Of a stretch of 64,000 bases of DNA, positions 36,253 through 45,092 are shown piece by piece. Under the pieces are notes generated by a model that did no database searches, was not told the origin of the DNA, and was given only the letters and a program-made list of their open reading frames with translations. The stretch is from Bin80 sp965116685 (GTDB taxonomy: Bacteria > Bacteroidota > Rhodothermia > Rhodothermales > Bin80): NCBI GenBank assembly GCA_965116685.1, contig OZ220707.1, positions 2,976,001 to 3,040,000 of the forward strand. Direction: 5' to 3'. The translations under genes were made by a program, and so were the position numbers. Numbering within the stretch: the stretch's first letter is position 1; each line of letters opens with the position of its first letter.

Positions 36253-36291
36253 TGAATCTCACTAATTTCTCGGGCTTCACTTGCGGACTCC

Positions 36292-36618
36292 CTACGCGCT
36301 ACGATGGACTGGCGTGATTGAGACATGCTGCCGCTCAATCTGAGAATGAAACCGATCTGGAACCCGTGCCCAATCCCGTACCTCAACCAAAAATGGAATC
36401 GTTGATTCTCGCACAGCCTCTTCGAAGTTGATTAACTGTTCAATCGGAATTTTCTTGAGATCCGGTCCACGCAGCACAAGATCAAGGTCGCTGCCGCTAT
36501 GGCTGCGTCCATTGACGCGGCTGCCATAGGCCCAAGCCTCAACGCCCGGCAGATGATTGTTCAATAGGGTCATGAGCACTTCGCGATGCTTCGAGGAAAG
36601 ATGTAACCGATCAGTCAT
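36292..36618 (-). CDS. MNT-type nucleotidyltransferase (antitoxin)
   Basis: About 108 residues from ATG 36618 (an ATG at 36633 would overlap the upstream gene). The minimal nucleotidyltransferase motif is clear: AYGSRVNGRSHSGSDLDLVL, with Gly-Ser and two Asp of the catalytic site. Such proteins, paired with HEPN partners, neutralise them by attaching AMP to a tyrosine near the RNase site in characterised MntA/HepT systems. The start lies one base after the stop of the HEPN gene, so they form an operon, in the toxin-first order. Confidence 0.85.
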   Translation of the reverse strand: MTDRLHLSSKHREVLMTLLNNHLPGVEAWAYGSRVNGRSHSGSDLDLVLRGPDLKKIPIEQLINFEEAVRESTIPFLVEVRDWARVPDRFHSQIERQHVSITPVHRSA

Positions 36619-36619
36619 T

Positions 36620-37042
36620 CTATTCTGCCTCAATCATGTCGGCCAGCGGCTTTACATCGGTGATAAAAGCTGGCAGAAGTTTCAGTGTCGCCTCGGCAAA
36701 ATCTTTGCCGTAGTCGTGAGCGGTGTCGTTGCGTTTATCACGGTAAACCAGCCACCGCTCAACTGTTTCGCAGCCAATCAGGTCGTGCTTGGCTGCATGG
36801 CGGAACAGATCCTTGAAGTGGAGTCGGTCGGCCTGTCGGTTACTGGCGAAGTACAGTGCCAGACGCTTGCGCAAGAGTTTCCCGCTCTGTTCGAGCAAAA
36901 GTTCGAACTCTTTGACACAGGCGGCGCGGTAGATGTCGTACAGTGTATCGTCGTCAACCTCATGGCGTTCGATTTCTTGAACCGCCCGTTCGAGCGAGGC
37001 GATGCGTCGGCGAAGGAACGTGGTGTCAACACTCATTCCCAC
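36620..37042 (-). CDS. HEPN-domain protein (HI0074/HepT-like toxin)
   Basis: 140-residue all-helical protein. The RNase-type motif Rx4H is seen in RNDTAHDYG near residue 107, matching HI0074-type HEPN proteins. In known pairs the HEPN member is an RNA-cutting toxin and the neighbouring MNT protein its antitoxin. Start could be 37042 or two codons later. With the MNT gene it forms a compact module between the divergent suf genes, bordered by 49-bp repeats. Confidence 0.82.
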   Translation of the reverse strand: MGMSVDTTFLRRRIASLERAVQEIERHEVDDDTLYDIYRAACVKEFELLLEQSGKLLRKRLALYFASNRQADRLHFKDLFRHAAKHDLIGCETVERWLVYRDKRNDTAHDYGKDFAEATLKLLPAFITDVKPLADMIEAE

Positions 37043-37320
37043 TCAACTGAGCTTCTTGCAAAACCATCCGAGGCAACCGACGTCAGACGGCATTTGGGGG
37101 CATAAAAAGGCACTATGATTCCAGACTACGTACTTGATAGTGACGTGTTCGATGTTATCACCAAACTGGAGAAATTTGTTTCGAATAGGTCCTCATCGGG
37201 GTTGATTTTGCTCAACCCAAGTTTGCCTTTTTGCAGTGTTACCAAACTACGGATTTCTCCCGGCCCCATATTTGTCAGACATTTTTCCTGTTTATTTACC
37301 CATCTTGGCACTATGTCCAG
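37043..37320. other. Region upstream of the HEPN/MNT pair, no gene seen
   Basis: Open frames on both strands here lack start signals and protein-like composition. It probably holds the promoter of the HEPN/MNT operon. Confidence 0.4.
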
Positions 37321-37369
37321 AAAACCTTCTGCATTGTTCCTCGTTCCTATATGCAGCGGCTTATGACTT
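37321..37369. repeat. 49-bp direct repeat, copy B (right of HEPN/MNT pair)
   Basis: Second copy of the repeat at 36204-36252, ending 25 bp before the ATG of the iscA/sufA-type gene. Either a mark of how the toxin-antitoxin module entered, or a shared control site of the two suf transcription units. Confidence 0.65.
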
Positions 37370-37394
37370 CTAATAATTCAATAGTAATTCACAT

Positions 37395-37727
37395 ATGTTT
37401 CTGAAGATAACAAAGCGGGCTGGTGAGCAGATTCGTATGGTAGCCATGCAGGAAAACGTTGACCTGGATGAGGCCTATGTGCGACTGGCTGTTATTCAGG
37501 GGGGTTGCTCTGGGCTCACGTATGATTTAGGCTGGGACACCGAAGTAAAGGAAGGGGATTCCCAGATTGATCTGGACGGGTTGTCCATTGTCGTAGATCG
37601 GCGCAGCGAAATGTATCTGGACGGGACAGAGCTGGACTTTACGGATGGGTTAGAGGGGAAAGGATTTCATTTTTCCAACCCTCAGGCGGCCAGAACCTGT
37701 GCCTGCGGAGAATCCTTCGGTCTGTAG
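37395..37727 (+). CDS. sufA: A-type Fe-S carrier protein (HesB/IscA/SufA family)
   Basis: 110 residues, standard length. Carries clusters from the SufBCD scaffold to target proteins. The three cluster-binding cysteines are visible: one in IQGGCSGLTYDL near residue 38 and two in ARTCACGESFG near residue 103-105. Divergent to the sufB operon with the HEPN/MNT pair between them. SufA, ErpA and IscA cannot be separated by sequence alone; the setting favours SufA. Confidence 0.93.
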   Translation: MFLKITKRAGEQIRMVAMQENVDLDEAYVRLAVIQGGCSGLTYDLGWDTEVKEGDSQIDLDGLSIVVDRRSEMYLDGTELDFTDGLEGKGFHFSNPQAARTCACGESFGL

Positions 37728-37822
37728 GATTGAACCCTGGAATGTTCTGCGTCTGTTTCTCTCGGCTCAATCCGAAATTCAACAGAACGTGTAGAGTAAC
37801 GAAGAGGGATTACGGTAATTTG

Positions 37823-38299
37823 TCAGTGACGAACCCAGCGCACCTGGTCCCCTTCTACGATCCCTTTTGTATCAATAAAACCGCCGGGGACTTCCAGCAC
37901 AAACTGCGCCGGTGCACCCCCTACGATTGGCTCATCTGAGTATGGTTTTGCGTACTTCGCAATGTCCACAATGGTCGAATCGTTGGAAATAAAGAGGAGA
38001 TCTAGAGATAGGGGGGTGTTGCCCATCCAGAATTGTCGGAGTTCCTGACGATCAAACAAAAACAGCATTCCCGATTCCGGTGGGAATGACGTTCGCTGCA
38101 TCATCCCCCGTTCACGAAGCGAGTCCGTGTCTGCAATCTCAATGTTAAGCGAGAGAAGAGATTCGCCCATCCGCACGAAATCAAGCGAGCCATCAACCCG
38201 GAACGGAATTTCAGGGGCTGCCGGAGTTGGCTCAGGCGAGTTTTGGCATGAAGATGCCAGGACAATGAGGAGAATCAAGGGAGCAAGATGGTATTTCAT
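37823..38299 (-). CDS. DUF192 lipoprotein, second of a tandem pair
   Basis: 158 residues when started at ATG 38299, giving a lipoprotein signal (LILLIVLASSCQNS). The DUF192 core follows: LRERGMMQR, SGMLFLFDRQELRQFWMGNT, PLSLDLLFIS, and the Gly-rich end FVLEVPGGFIDTKG. Function of the family is unknown. It overlaps the neighbouring paralog by four bases and forms an operon with it and hemW. Confidence 0.82.
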   Translation of the reverse strand: MKYHLAPLILLIVLASSCQNSPEPTPAAPEIPFRVDGSLDFVRMGESLLSLNIEIADTDSLRERGMMQRTSFPPESGMLFLFDRQELRQFWMGNTPLSLDLLFISNDSTIVDIAKYAKPYSDEPIVGGAPAQFVLEVPGGFIDTKGIVEGDQVRWVRH

Positions 38300-38757
38300 T
38301 CTATGTTTTCTGTTTTCCGCCACTGTATACGTGTTGAGGTGTCGATGCCAAAGCGATCACTGAAGCCTCCGCGTACTTCGACTACGTATTGAGCAAGATC
38401 GGTGGAACGGATAAACTCATGGGAGAGGGGAGTCGTACGTTTGGCAATGTTAACGACTGCTGAGTCCGCCCCTACGAATATGATATCCAGTGGAATGGGT
38501 GTATTTGCCATCCAGAAGCTCAGAGAGTCAGGAGCCGGGAAAATGAACAGCATTCCCTGGCTAAGTGAGAGTTGACGGCGGTGCATTAAGCCGGTGGCAC
38601 GGGTCTCATCATCTTCCGCAAACTCAACCTCAATCGTTCGGATAATCTCTCCACTATTACCTATAAAATCAAGTTCTCCCACTGCAGGTTCAGCAGGTTC
38701 TTGTGAGCATCCTTGGAACGCGATCACGGCAATGACAGCGATAAGTATGTGTCTCAT
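38296..38757 (-). CDS. DUF192 lipoprotein, first of a tandem pair
   Basis: 153 residues from ATG 38757, chosen because it gives a lipoprotein signal (VIAVIAFQGCSQ). DUF192 core: RATGLMHRR, QGMLFIFPAPDSLSFWMANT, PIPLDIIFVG and VVEVRGGFSDRFG. Paralogous to the next gene, so a tandem duplication. It begins 53 bp after the hemW stop. Confidence 0.82.
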   Translation of the reverse strand: MRHILIAVIAVIAFQGCSQEPAEPAVGELDFIGNSGEIIRTIEVEFAEDDETRATGLMHRRQLSLSQGMLFIFPAPDSLSFWMANTPIPLDIIFVGADSAVVNIAKRTTPLSHEFIRSTDLAQYVVEVRGGFSDRFGIDTSTRIQWRKTENIE

Positions 38758-38810
38758 GCGGGCATGATGGGTTGCAATCCGGTGTTTCAACCGAATCGTA
38801 TATGGCTGGT

Positions 38811-39971
38811 TCAGCCGGGCCATAATTCGGTAGTCAGACCGTCACATACGTGCATCCCTTTTGTGGTCAGCTGCATGCATGTTCCACGCTGGATGATCAG
38901 GCCCTGGAGGGTCATTGATTCCAGCTCTTTCTGCTTATGCTCAATGAGATCGAAGCCGTATCTCTTCCTGAGGTGTTCCAGATCAAGCCCTTCAGATGTG
39001 CGGAGTGCCAGCATGATTCTCTCTCGGGCCAGGTCATGATCGGAAAGGATTTCTCTGCTGCTTACCGGGGAATTTTCCTCGGCCACCCTCTCAGTGTAGG
39101 CACGCAGATTTCGGACATTTTCCCACCTGAGAGCACGGCCATTCTGCCACCAGAATGAGTGAGCACTGGGGCCGACTCCAAGGTAGTTCGTGTGGTGCCA
39201 GTAGCGTGTATTATGCTCTGAGCGATGTTCTGGACGTGCAAAGCTTGATACTTCGTAGTGCTCGAATCCGATGGATTTGAACATGTCCATTGCCTGCTGA
39301 AATTGATCAGCTACTTGTTCATCGGGGGCCGGTTTGACAACCCCCCTCTGAACCTGCTTATGCAGGGGTGTACGTGGTTCAATTGTCAAGCTGTAGGTGG
39401 AAATATGCGGTACACCAGTTTCTGCGGCACGCTGCAAATTATCCTGCCATCCCTGAGTGGATGTCCCCGGAATTCCAAAGATTAAATCAAGAGACCAACT
39501 GGTAAATCCGGCTGCATGGATCAGACTGCAGGCATGGGATGCCTGCTCTGAGTTGTGGCACCGGTTCATAAAACGTAATTCGTCATCCCTAAAAGATTGA
39601 ACACCAAGGCTGATTCGGGTAATCCCGGCATTTTTGAGTTCTTCGAGTCCTGTGGCCGTAATATCCTCCGGGTTTGCTTCCAGTGTGATTTCGCAAACCG
39701 AACGGGTATCAAAGCAGGTATGAATCTGCATCAGAATCCGGGCGATTGCCTGTGGAGACAAGCGTGAGGGTGTGCCTCCTCCGAAATACACGGTGGATAA
39801 GCATACATCGGGGAAATTCTGAGCGACCTGCGCGATTTCTAGGCAAAGTGCGTCAACGAATTCGCCGTGGCCATGCTTTGTGGTCACGAAGTAAAAATCA
39901 CAATATGAGCATCGCTGTGTGCAGAAAGGGATATGCACATATAAGGATGCGCTCTGGCGGTTCAGGTCCAT
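38811..39971 (-). CDS. hemW: Heme chaperone HemW (radical SAM)
   Basis: 386 residues. The radical-SAM cluster motif is CTQRCSYCDFYF near residue 17-26 (Cx3Cx2C), followed by the STVYFGGGTPSRLSP block that binds SAM. HemW lacks true coproporphyrinogen oxidase activity and delivers heme to respiratory enzymes in studied bacteria. The HemN-specific extra N-terminal region is absent and the C-terminal HemN_C domain is present (RYGFDLIEHKQKELES). It heads the operon with the two DUF192 genes. Confidence 0.92.
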   Translation of the reverse strand: MDLNRQSASLYVHIPFCTQRCSYCDFYFVTTKHGHGEFVDALCLEIAQVAQNFPDVCLSTVYFGGGTPSRLSPQAIARILMQIHTCFDTRSVCEITLEANPEDITATGLEELKNAGITRISLGVQSFRDDELRFMNRCHNSEQASHACSLIHAAGFTSWSLDLIFGIPGTSTQGWQDNLQRAAETGVPHISTYSLTIEPRTPLHKQVQRGVVKPAPDEQVADQFQQAMDMFKSIGFEHYEVSSFARPEHRSEHNTRYWHHTNYLGVGPSAHSFWWQNGRALRWENVRNLRAYTERVAEENSPVSSREILSDHDLARERIMLALRTSEGLDLEHLRKRYGFDLIEHKQKELESMTLQGLIIQRGTCMQLTTKGMHVCDGLTTELWPG

Positions 39972-40181
39972 CGTGCCGGCGAATCAGGGATGAAATCATA
40001 GACCAGGACCATCATTATATCCTGAGCGGGGAGTTTCTTGATTTGTCTATCAACCCGCTGGAATTACTGCAAGCGATTGAAATCAACGGCAGTGAAGGCA
40101 GGTTAGAGAGCATCTATAGGTCGCAGGCGCGTGTGTCCAACTGACGAACCGAGACCCCGGTAGACGAACCGTATCAGGGCG

Positions 40182-40697
40182 TTATAGAATGACACCGAAG
40201 CGGACAGGAAGCTGCATTTCAACTGCTGACTCAACTACAATCAAGGAGGGAATAAATTCGACATACAACGATGTAGCCTGGAGTGCGAATGTCCATCCCA
40301 TACCGGCATTGATTGAAGGACCGGATTCAGCCGAGTTGGCATCGCCGCCCAGTGTTATGTTCGCACCAAGCCCAAAAATCAGATAGGGCGAGCGTATGTC
40401 TGTAGCATTTAATGTGACAATAGCCGTAACAGTTGGATGAAAAAAGTAGGCAGCCTCATCCCGACCCTTCAGAATATAATTGACGAAGTTGGCACTGGTA
40501 CCAATCGAAAGGTCCGCGTTCACCACCCAGGCGAGACGCGTGTCTATTCCAATGCCGACCGCCTGATCCCCGGTGCCCACTACCGCACTCATTCCGACCC
40601 CCAACCTGGGGCGCGGGAAGCCTTGGGCGTGCAGATCAGGCACCGTTGTAAAGAAGACGATCAAAAAGAAGAAAATTCCACTAAAACCCAGTCGCAT
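40182..40697 (-). CDS. Small outer-membrane beta-barrel protein
   Basis: 172 residues from ATG 40697, which gives a signal peptide (IFFFLIVFFTTVPDLHAQ). The mature part is Gly-rich with alternating hydrophobic strands (GVGMSAVVGTGDQAVGIGI, YLIFGLGANITLGG, INAGMGWTFALQ) and ends MQLPVRFGVIL, as in porin-like eight-strand barrels of the OmpW/OmpA-like kind. Specific family not assigned. A longer open frame upstream to 40835 lacks a signal and is less likely. Confidence 0.7.
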   Translation of the reverse strand: MRLGFSGIFFFLIVFFTTVPDLHAQGFPRPRLGVGMSAVVGTGDQAVGIGIDTRLAWVVNADLSIGTSANFVNYILKGRDEAAYFFHPTVTAIVTLNATDIRSPYLIFGLGANITLGGDANSAESGPSINAGMGWTFALQATSLYVEFIPSLIVVESAVEMQLPVRFGVIL

Positions 40698-40957
40698 CGC
40701 AGCAGCGCAAATTTGAGGACGGCATCTCCAACCATAAGATAATAGATATGTTGCGGATGAACCGTATTCTGACTGTGATGTACGAGCGATTCTCACAGAT
40801 CCATCCGTCGGGAGAGAGAAGCAACCCTCAGGCATCCTGATAATTGCATACTCCGTTCAAGGTGAAACAAGCCGGGGGCAGTTGAAAATATTGCAAAAGA
40901 TCGGGAGACGATGATGAGTGAGACCCATTCAATCCAAATATATTCAGAACCAGAAAT

Positions 40958-42163
40958 ATGTCACTGAAGATTGATGATGTACTCTACCTGGAGGGCACGT
41001 TGAGTGAAGAGGAAGACTTGATCCGGAAATCTGCCAGAAGATATGCACAGGATAAGCTTGAACCCCGTGCACTGGAAGGCAATCAAAAGGAGATTTTCCA
41101 TACGGAAATTGCAAAAGAAATGGGGGAGATTGGGCTCCTAGGGGCGTTCATTCCTGAAAAATATGGCGGTGCTGAAGTCAGTTATACGGCCTACGGACTG
41201 GTGGCGCGGGAACTGGAGCGTATAGACTCGGGATACCGTTCATTTATGTCGGTACAATCCTCCCTGGTGATGCTCCCCATATGGAAGTTTGGCACAGAGG
41301 AGCAGCGGACGACCTTTCTTCCCCGCTTGGCTACAGGAGAGATCATTGGGTGTTTCGGATTGACCGAACCAAATCATGGATCTGATCCTGGCTCCATGGA
41401 AACGACGGCAGTTCGTGTCCCTGGTGGTTGGAGATTGAACGGAGCGAAAATGTGGATCACCAACTCCCCGATCGCGGATATCGCGGTCGTGTGGGCGAAG
41501 GCGAAAGAGTCCAGGGAGGATCCCGGTGTCATTCGAGGATTTCTCGTTGAGCGGGATAGCAAAGGTCTTACAACTCCAAAGACCGGCAATAAGATGAGCC
41601 TTCGGGCTTCCATCACAGGGGAAATTGTACTCCGTGATGTGTTCGTTCCAGATGCAAGAGTATTCCCAGAGGTTCGGGGGCTCCGGGGGCCATTTACTTG
41701 TCTCAACAGCGCCCGTTACGGCATCGTTTGGGGAGCCTGCGGGGCGGCAGAAAATTGCTTTGAGCGAGCACGTCGGTATGTGATGGAGCGAAGCCAGTTT
41801 GGACATTCGCTTGGAGCGATGCAGCTCGTACAGACGAAGCTAGCCAATATGCTTACGAGCATCACGCAAATGCAGTTGTTGGCGTGGAGGATTGGCGAGC
41901 TCATGGACACAGATCAAGCCATCCCCGAAATGGTTTCCATGGCGAAGCGCAATAATTGCAATACTGCTTTAGAGATTGCAAGAACTGCACGCGATATGTT
42001 GGGCGGCAACGGAATCAGTGGCGAATTCCGAGTGATTCACCATATGGTCAACCTGGAGAGCGTGAATACTTATGAGGGCACCTACGATATTCACGGTCTT
42101 ATACTTGGGCGTGCGATCACAGGAATTCAGGCCTTCGTTCCGCGTGGAAATCCACCAGAGTAG
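40958..42163 (+). CDS. gcdH: Glutaryl-CoA dehydrogenase-like acyl-CoA dehydrogenase
   Basis: 401-residue flavoenzyme of the acyl-CoA dehydrogenase fold. It should oxidise and decarboxylate glutaryl-CoA to crotonyl-CoA in lysine/tryptophan breakdown. Diagnostic blocks: CFGLTEPNHGSDPGSM in the FAD-binding middle domain, ARYGIVWGACGAAE, DMLGGNGISGEFRVIH, and the catalytic Glu in NTYEGTYDIHGLILGRAITG, which match GcdH better than short-chain enzymes. Preceded by a modest intergenic space and followed by a hairpin terminator. Confidence 0.87.
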   Translation: MSLKIDDVLYLEGTLSEEEDLIRKSARRYAQDKLEPRALEGNQKEIFHTEIAKEMGEIGLLGAFIPEKYGGAEVSYTAYGLVARELERIDSGYRSFMSVQSSLVMLPIWKFGTEEQRTTFLPRLATGEIIGCFGLTEPNHGSDPGSMETTAVRVPGGWRLNGAKMWITNSPIADIAVVWAKAKESREDPGVIRGFLVERDSKGLTTPKTGNKMSLRASITGEIVLRDVFVPDARVFPEVRGLRGPFTCLNSARYGIVWGACGAAENCFERARRYVMERSQFGHSLGAMQLVQTKLANMLTSITQMQLLAWRIGELMDTDQAIPEMVSMAKRNNCNTALEIARTARDMLGGNGISGEFRVIHHMVNLESVNTYEGTYDIHGLILGRAITGIQAFVPRGNPPE

Positions 42164-42239
42164 ACCTGCATCTTCTGGAGAACGTCAGCCTCCTGAATCA
42201 CTCCTGAATCAGATGCGGGGCTTGCGAATGTTGCAAAAT

Positions 42240-42273
42240 CGGCCTTTCAGACACCAATGTGACCGAAAGGCCG
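42240..42273. terminator. Hairpin terminator between convergent gcdH and ppdK
   Basis: CGGCCTTTC pairs perfectly with GAAAGGCCG around a 16-nt loop; TTTCC follows on the + strand. It lies between the ends of two convergent genes and may serve both. Confidence 0.6.
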
Positions 42274-42295
42274 TTTCCTCAGTCTATGTGTCGGC

Positions 42296-44932
42296 TTATC
42301 CCTCCGCCAAATGTGCCTGTGCCGCAGACAGCCGCGCAATTGGAACTCTGAACGGAGAACAAGACACGTAATCCAGCCCCAGGCGATAACAGAATGCAAC
42401 GGACTGCGGTTCTCCGCCATGCTCTCCACAAATGCCAACCTTTAAAGTGGAGTTGGAATTTTTGCCGCTCTCTGTAGCGACTTGAACGAGCTGGCCAACT
42501 CCCTCCTGATCAAGGACTTGGAATGGGTCGTCCGGCAGAATTTTCTGCTCCACATAGCCGGGCAGGAATTTTCCGGCATCGTCCCGGCTATACCCGAAGC
42601 ACATCTGTGTCAGGTCATTCGTACCGAAGGAGAAGAAATCTGCCTCCTTTGCGATCGCCTTTGCAGTCAATGCCGCTCGCGGGACCTCAATCATGGTTCC
42701 AATCAGATATTCTATACGAGTCCCCGTCTCTTTGAATACCGTCTCTGCCGTTTCCTGAATCAAGGCTTTCTGATTCCGGAATTCTTCTACCGTTCCAATC
42801 AAAGGCACCATGATTTCTGGGTGAGGATCAACCCCCGAGTTTTTGGCCTCCACGGCTGCCTCAATGATTGCCCGTGTCTGCATGGTCGTGATTTCGGGGA
42901 AAGTGATCCCGAGGCGGCAGCCACGATGCCCAAGCATCGGGTTAAATTCGTGAAGCTCCTCAATTTTCGCTTCCACTTCGCTGACAGGAACGCCCATCAG
43001 TTCGGCCATTTCCGATTTGCCGGCTTGATCATGCGGGAGAAATTCATGGAGTGGTGGGTCTAGTAAGCGAATCGTGACCGGCATACCGGACATCGCCCGG
43101 AAGATTCCCAAGAAGTCTTCTTTTTGGAAGGGTAGTAATTTATTGAGTGCAGCCTCACGTGCGTCTTCGGACTCGGCCAGGATCATCTCTCGGACATTCT
43201 GGATACGCTGTCCTTCGAAGAACATATGTTCTGTGCGGCAGAGGCCAATCCCTTCAGCTCCGAAGGAGATGGCTTTTTCTGCATCTTCCGGGGTATCGGC
43301 ATTGGTCCGGACTCCCATTGGGCGAACCTCATCCGTCCATTTCATAAATGTTGCAAAATCCTCACTCATTTCGGCACTGACGAGCTCCTGTGCTCCATGA
43401 ATGACCTCACCGGATGAACCGTTAATACTGATCCAGTCCCCTTCGGAGATAATCCTATCTCCAACTTTGAGGGATTTAGTCGTATAACTGATCACGACAT
43501 CTCCACAGCCTGCAACACATGGTTTCCCCCAACCACGTGCCACGACGGCTGCATGGCTGGTCATCCCGCCTCTTGAGGTTAAAATTCCCTGGGCTGCATC
43601 CATCCCGCCCACATCTTCCGGGCTTGTTTCGATGCGGACCAGAATCACTTTTTTGCCATCCTTCGCCCAGGCTTCAGCTTCGTCCGCGGTAAAGACAACT
43701 CGTCCAACCGCAGCTCCAGGTGAAGCGGGCAACCCAGTGGCCAGGACGTCGTCCTGATAGGCAAGCTCATCTTTGAATCCTGGATGAAGCAGTTGATCAA
43801 GGTGCCCAGGCTCAACGAGATCCCGGACGGCGGTGACTTTGTCGGTGATCCCTTCGTGCACCAGATCCACAGCAGTGCGAAGTGCAGCACGCCCGGTCCG
43901 CTTTCCGTTACGGGTCTGTAGGATATAGAGCGATCCATCCTGGATCGTAAACTCTATATCCTGCATGTTTTGGTAATGTTTTTCGAGTGCGGTCGTCATT
44001 TCGACCAACTCTTTATAGGGTCGAGGAAATTCTTTGGTCATTTCCGAGATGGGTTTCGGAGTACGAATGCCGGCAACAACATCCTCTCCCTGAGCATTGA
44101 CCAGATACTCGCCATAAAGCTCGGATTCTCCGTTTGAGGGGTTTCGGGTGAAACAGACCCCGGTTCCGCTGCTTTCCCCCATGTTCCCGTAGACCATTGC
44201 CTGCACATTGACCGCTGTACCTAACAGGCCGGAAATCTTGTTAATACGACGGTACTTGATTGCGCGCATGCTGTCCCATGAGTTGAAGACGGCATTAATT
44301 GAATGCTCAAGTTGTACTTGTGGATCTGTGGGGAAGCGATGCCCCGTATATTTTTCGTAGATCGCCTTGAATTCCTGTACTAGAAGCTTCAGGTCCTCTG
44401 CATCCAGGTCCAGGTCATCAGTGACTTTTTTGGCTTTTTTCATCGAAGCAATTGCTTCTTCGAAGTAGTGATGGTGGACTCCCATCACGACATCTCCAAA
44501 CATATCAATAAAACGGCGGTACGCATCGTAGGCGAAACGCTCGTTCCCGCTTTCCCTGGCAAGTCCCTTTACGACTTCGTCGTTCAGGCCTAGGTTGAGC
44601 ACGGTATCCATCATGCCGGGCATCGACTGCGCGGCACCGCTTCTGACAGAGACTAGAAGTGGGCGGTCGGGATCTCCGAGCGTACGCCCAAGAGCTTTCT
44701 CAATATGGCGTATTCCGTCTTGAATCTGCTCCTGAAGTCCTTCAGGCCAGGCATGTTCGTTGCTGCTATAGTAGTTGCAGGTTTCCGTCGTTACAGTGAA
44801 ACCAGGGGGCACGGGCAGGCCGATGGAACTCATCTCTGCCAGATTGGCCCCCTTGCCACCAAGCAAGGATTTCATTTCTTTTGAACCTTCAGTTGCTCCG
44901 TCGCCGAAGCGATATACATATTGGGTGGACAT
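42296..44932 (-). CDS. ppdK: Pyruvate, phosphate dikinase
   Basis: 878 residues from ATG 44932, the usual size (about 875); an open frame before it is not part of the family. Interconverts pyruvate, ATP and phosphate with PEP, AMP and pyrophosphate. N-terminal ATP-grasp (LLGGKGANLAEMSSIGLPVP), the swivelling phosphohistidine domain with TSHAAVVARGWGKPCVAG, and a PEP/pyruvate barrel with LCRTEHMFF and the Cys in GICGEHGG near the end. It suggests glycolytic or gluconeogenic flux through PPi. Confidence 0.95.
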   Translation of the reverse strand: MSTQYVYRFGDGATEGSKEMKSLLGGKGANLAEMSSIGLPVPPGFTVTTETCNYYSSNEHAWPEGLQEQIQDGIRHIEKALGRTLGDPDRPLLVSVRSGAAQSMPGMMDTVLNLGLNDEVVKGLARESGNERFAYDAYRRFIDMFGDVVMGVHHHYFEEAIASMKKAKKVTDDLDLDAEDLKLLVQEFKAIYEKYTGHRFPTDPQVQLEHSINAVFNSWDSMRAIKYRRINKISGLLGTAVNVQAMVYGNMGESSGTGVCFTRNPSNGESELYGEYLVNAQGEDVVAGIRTPKPISEMTKEFPRPYKELVEMTTALEKHYQNMQDIEFTIQDGSLYILQTRNGKRTGRAALRTAVDLVHEGITDKVTAVRDLVEPGHLDQLLHPGFKDELAYQDDVLATGLPASPGAAVGRVVFTADEAEAWAKDGKKVILVRIETSPEDVGGMDAAQGILTSRGGMTSHAAVVARGWGKPCVAGCGDVVISYTTKSLKVGDRIISEGDWISINGSSGEVIHGAQELVSAEMSEDFATFMKWTDEVRPMGVRTNADTPEDAEKAISFGAEGIGLCRTEHMFFEGQRIQNVREMILAESEDAREAALNKLLPFQKEDFLGIFRAMSGMPVTIRLLDPPLHEFLPHDQAGKSEMAELMGVPVSEVEAKIEELHEFNPMLGHRGCRLGITFPEITTMQTRAIIEAAVEAKNSGVDPHPEIMVPLIGTVEEFRNQKALIQETAETVFKETGTRIEYLIGTMIEVPRAALTAKAIAKEADFFSFGTNDLTQMCFGYSRDDAGKFLPGYVEQKILPDDPFQVLDQEGVGQLVQVATESGKNSNSTLKVGICGEHGGEPQSVAFCYRLGLDYVSCSPFRVPIARLSAAQAHLAEG

Positions 44933-45012
44933 GATCGATTTTAAAATGGTAGTCAGTCTGGTGAAGGCGATTCTCATCACGCAGAACGGCAAATTTACTG
45001 CAAAATTCGTTA

Positions 45013-45040
45013 TTGACACCAATGATACAGTTTATATTTT
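45013..45040 (+). promoter_or_regulatory. Possible topA promoter
   Basis: TTGACA at 45013-45018 and TATTTT at 45035-45040 with 16 bases between, 53 bp before the topA start. Bacteroidota use -33/-7 elements that this only partly resembles, so the call is tentative. Confidence 0.3.
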
Positions 45041-45092
45041 GGAACGTTGTACTTCGCTGTGCGTGTGAACCGCGCCAGAATTCATTTGTCCC

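Noticed and set aside
37115..37366. Open frame upstream of the sufA-type gene
   Set aside because: It runs through repeat copy B and has no protein-like pattern or homolog that I recognise.
39746..40144. Plus-strand frame overlapping hemW with a protein-like tail after 39970
   Set aside because: Most of it is the complement of hemW; the remaining 57 codons have no start and no recognised family.
44933..45022. N-terminal extension of pyruvate phosphate dikinase
   Set aside because: Family proteins begin at the later ATG (44932) and the extension overlaps the promoter region.
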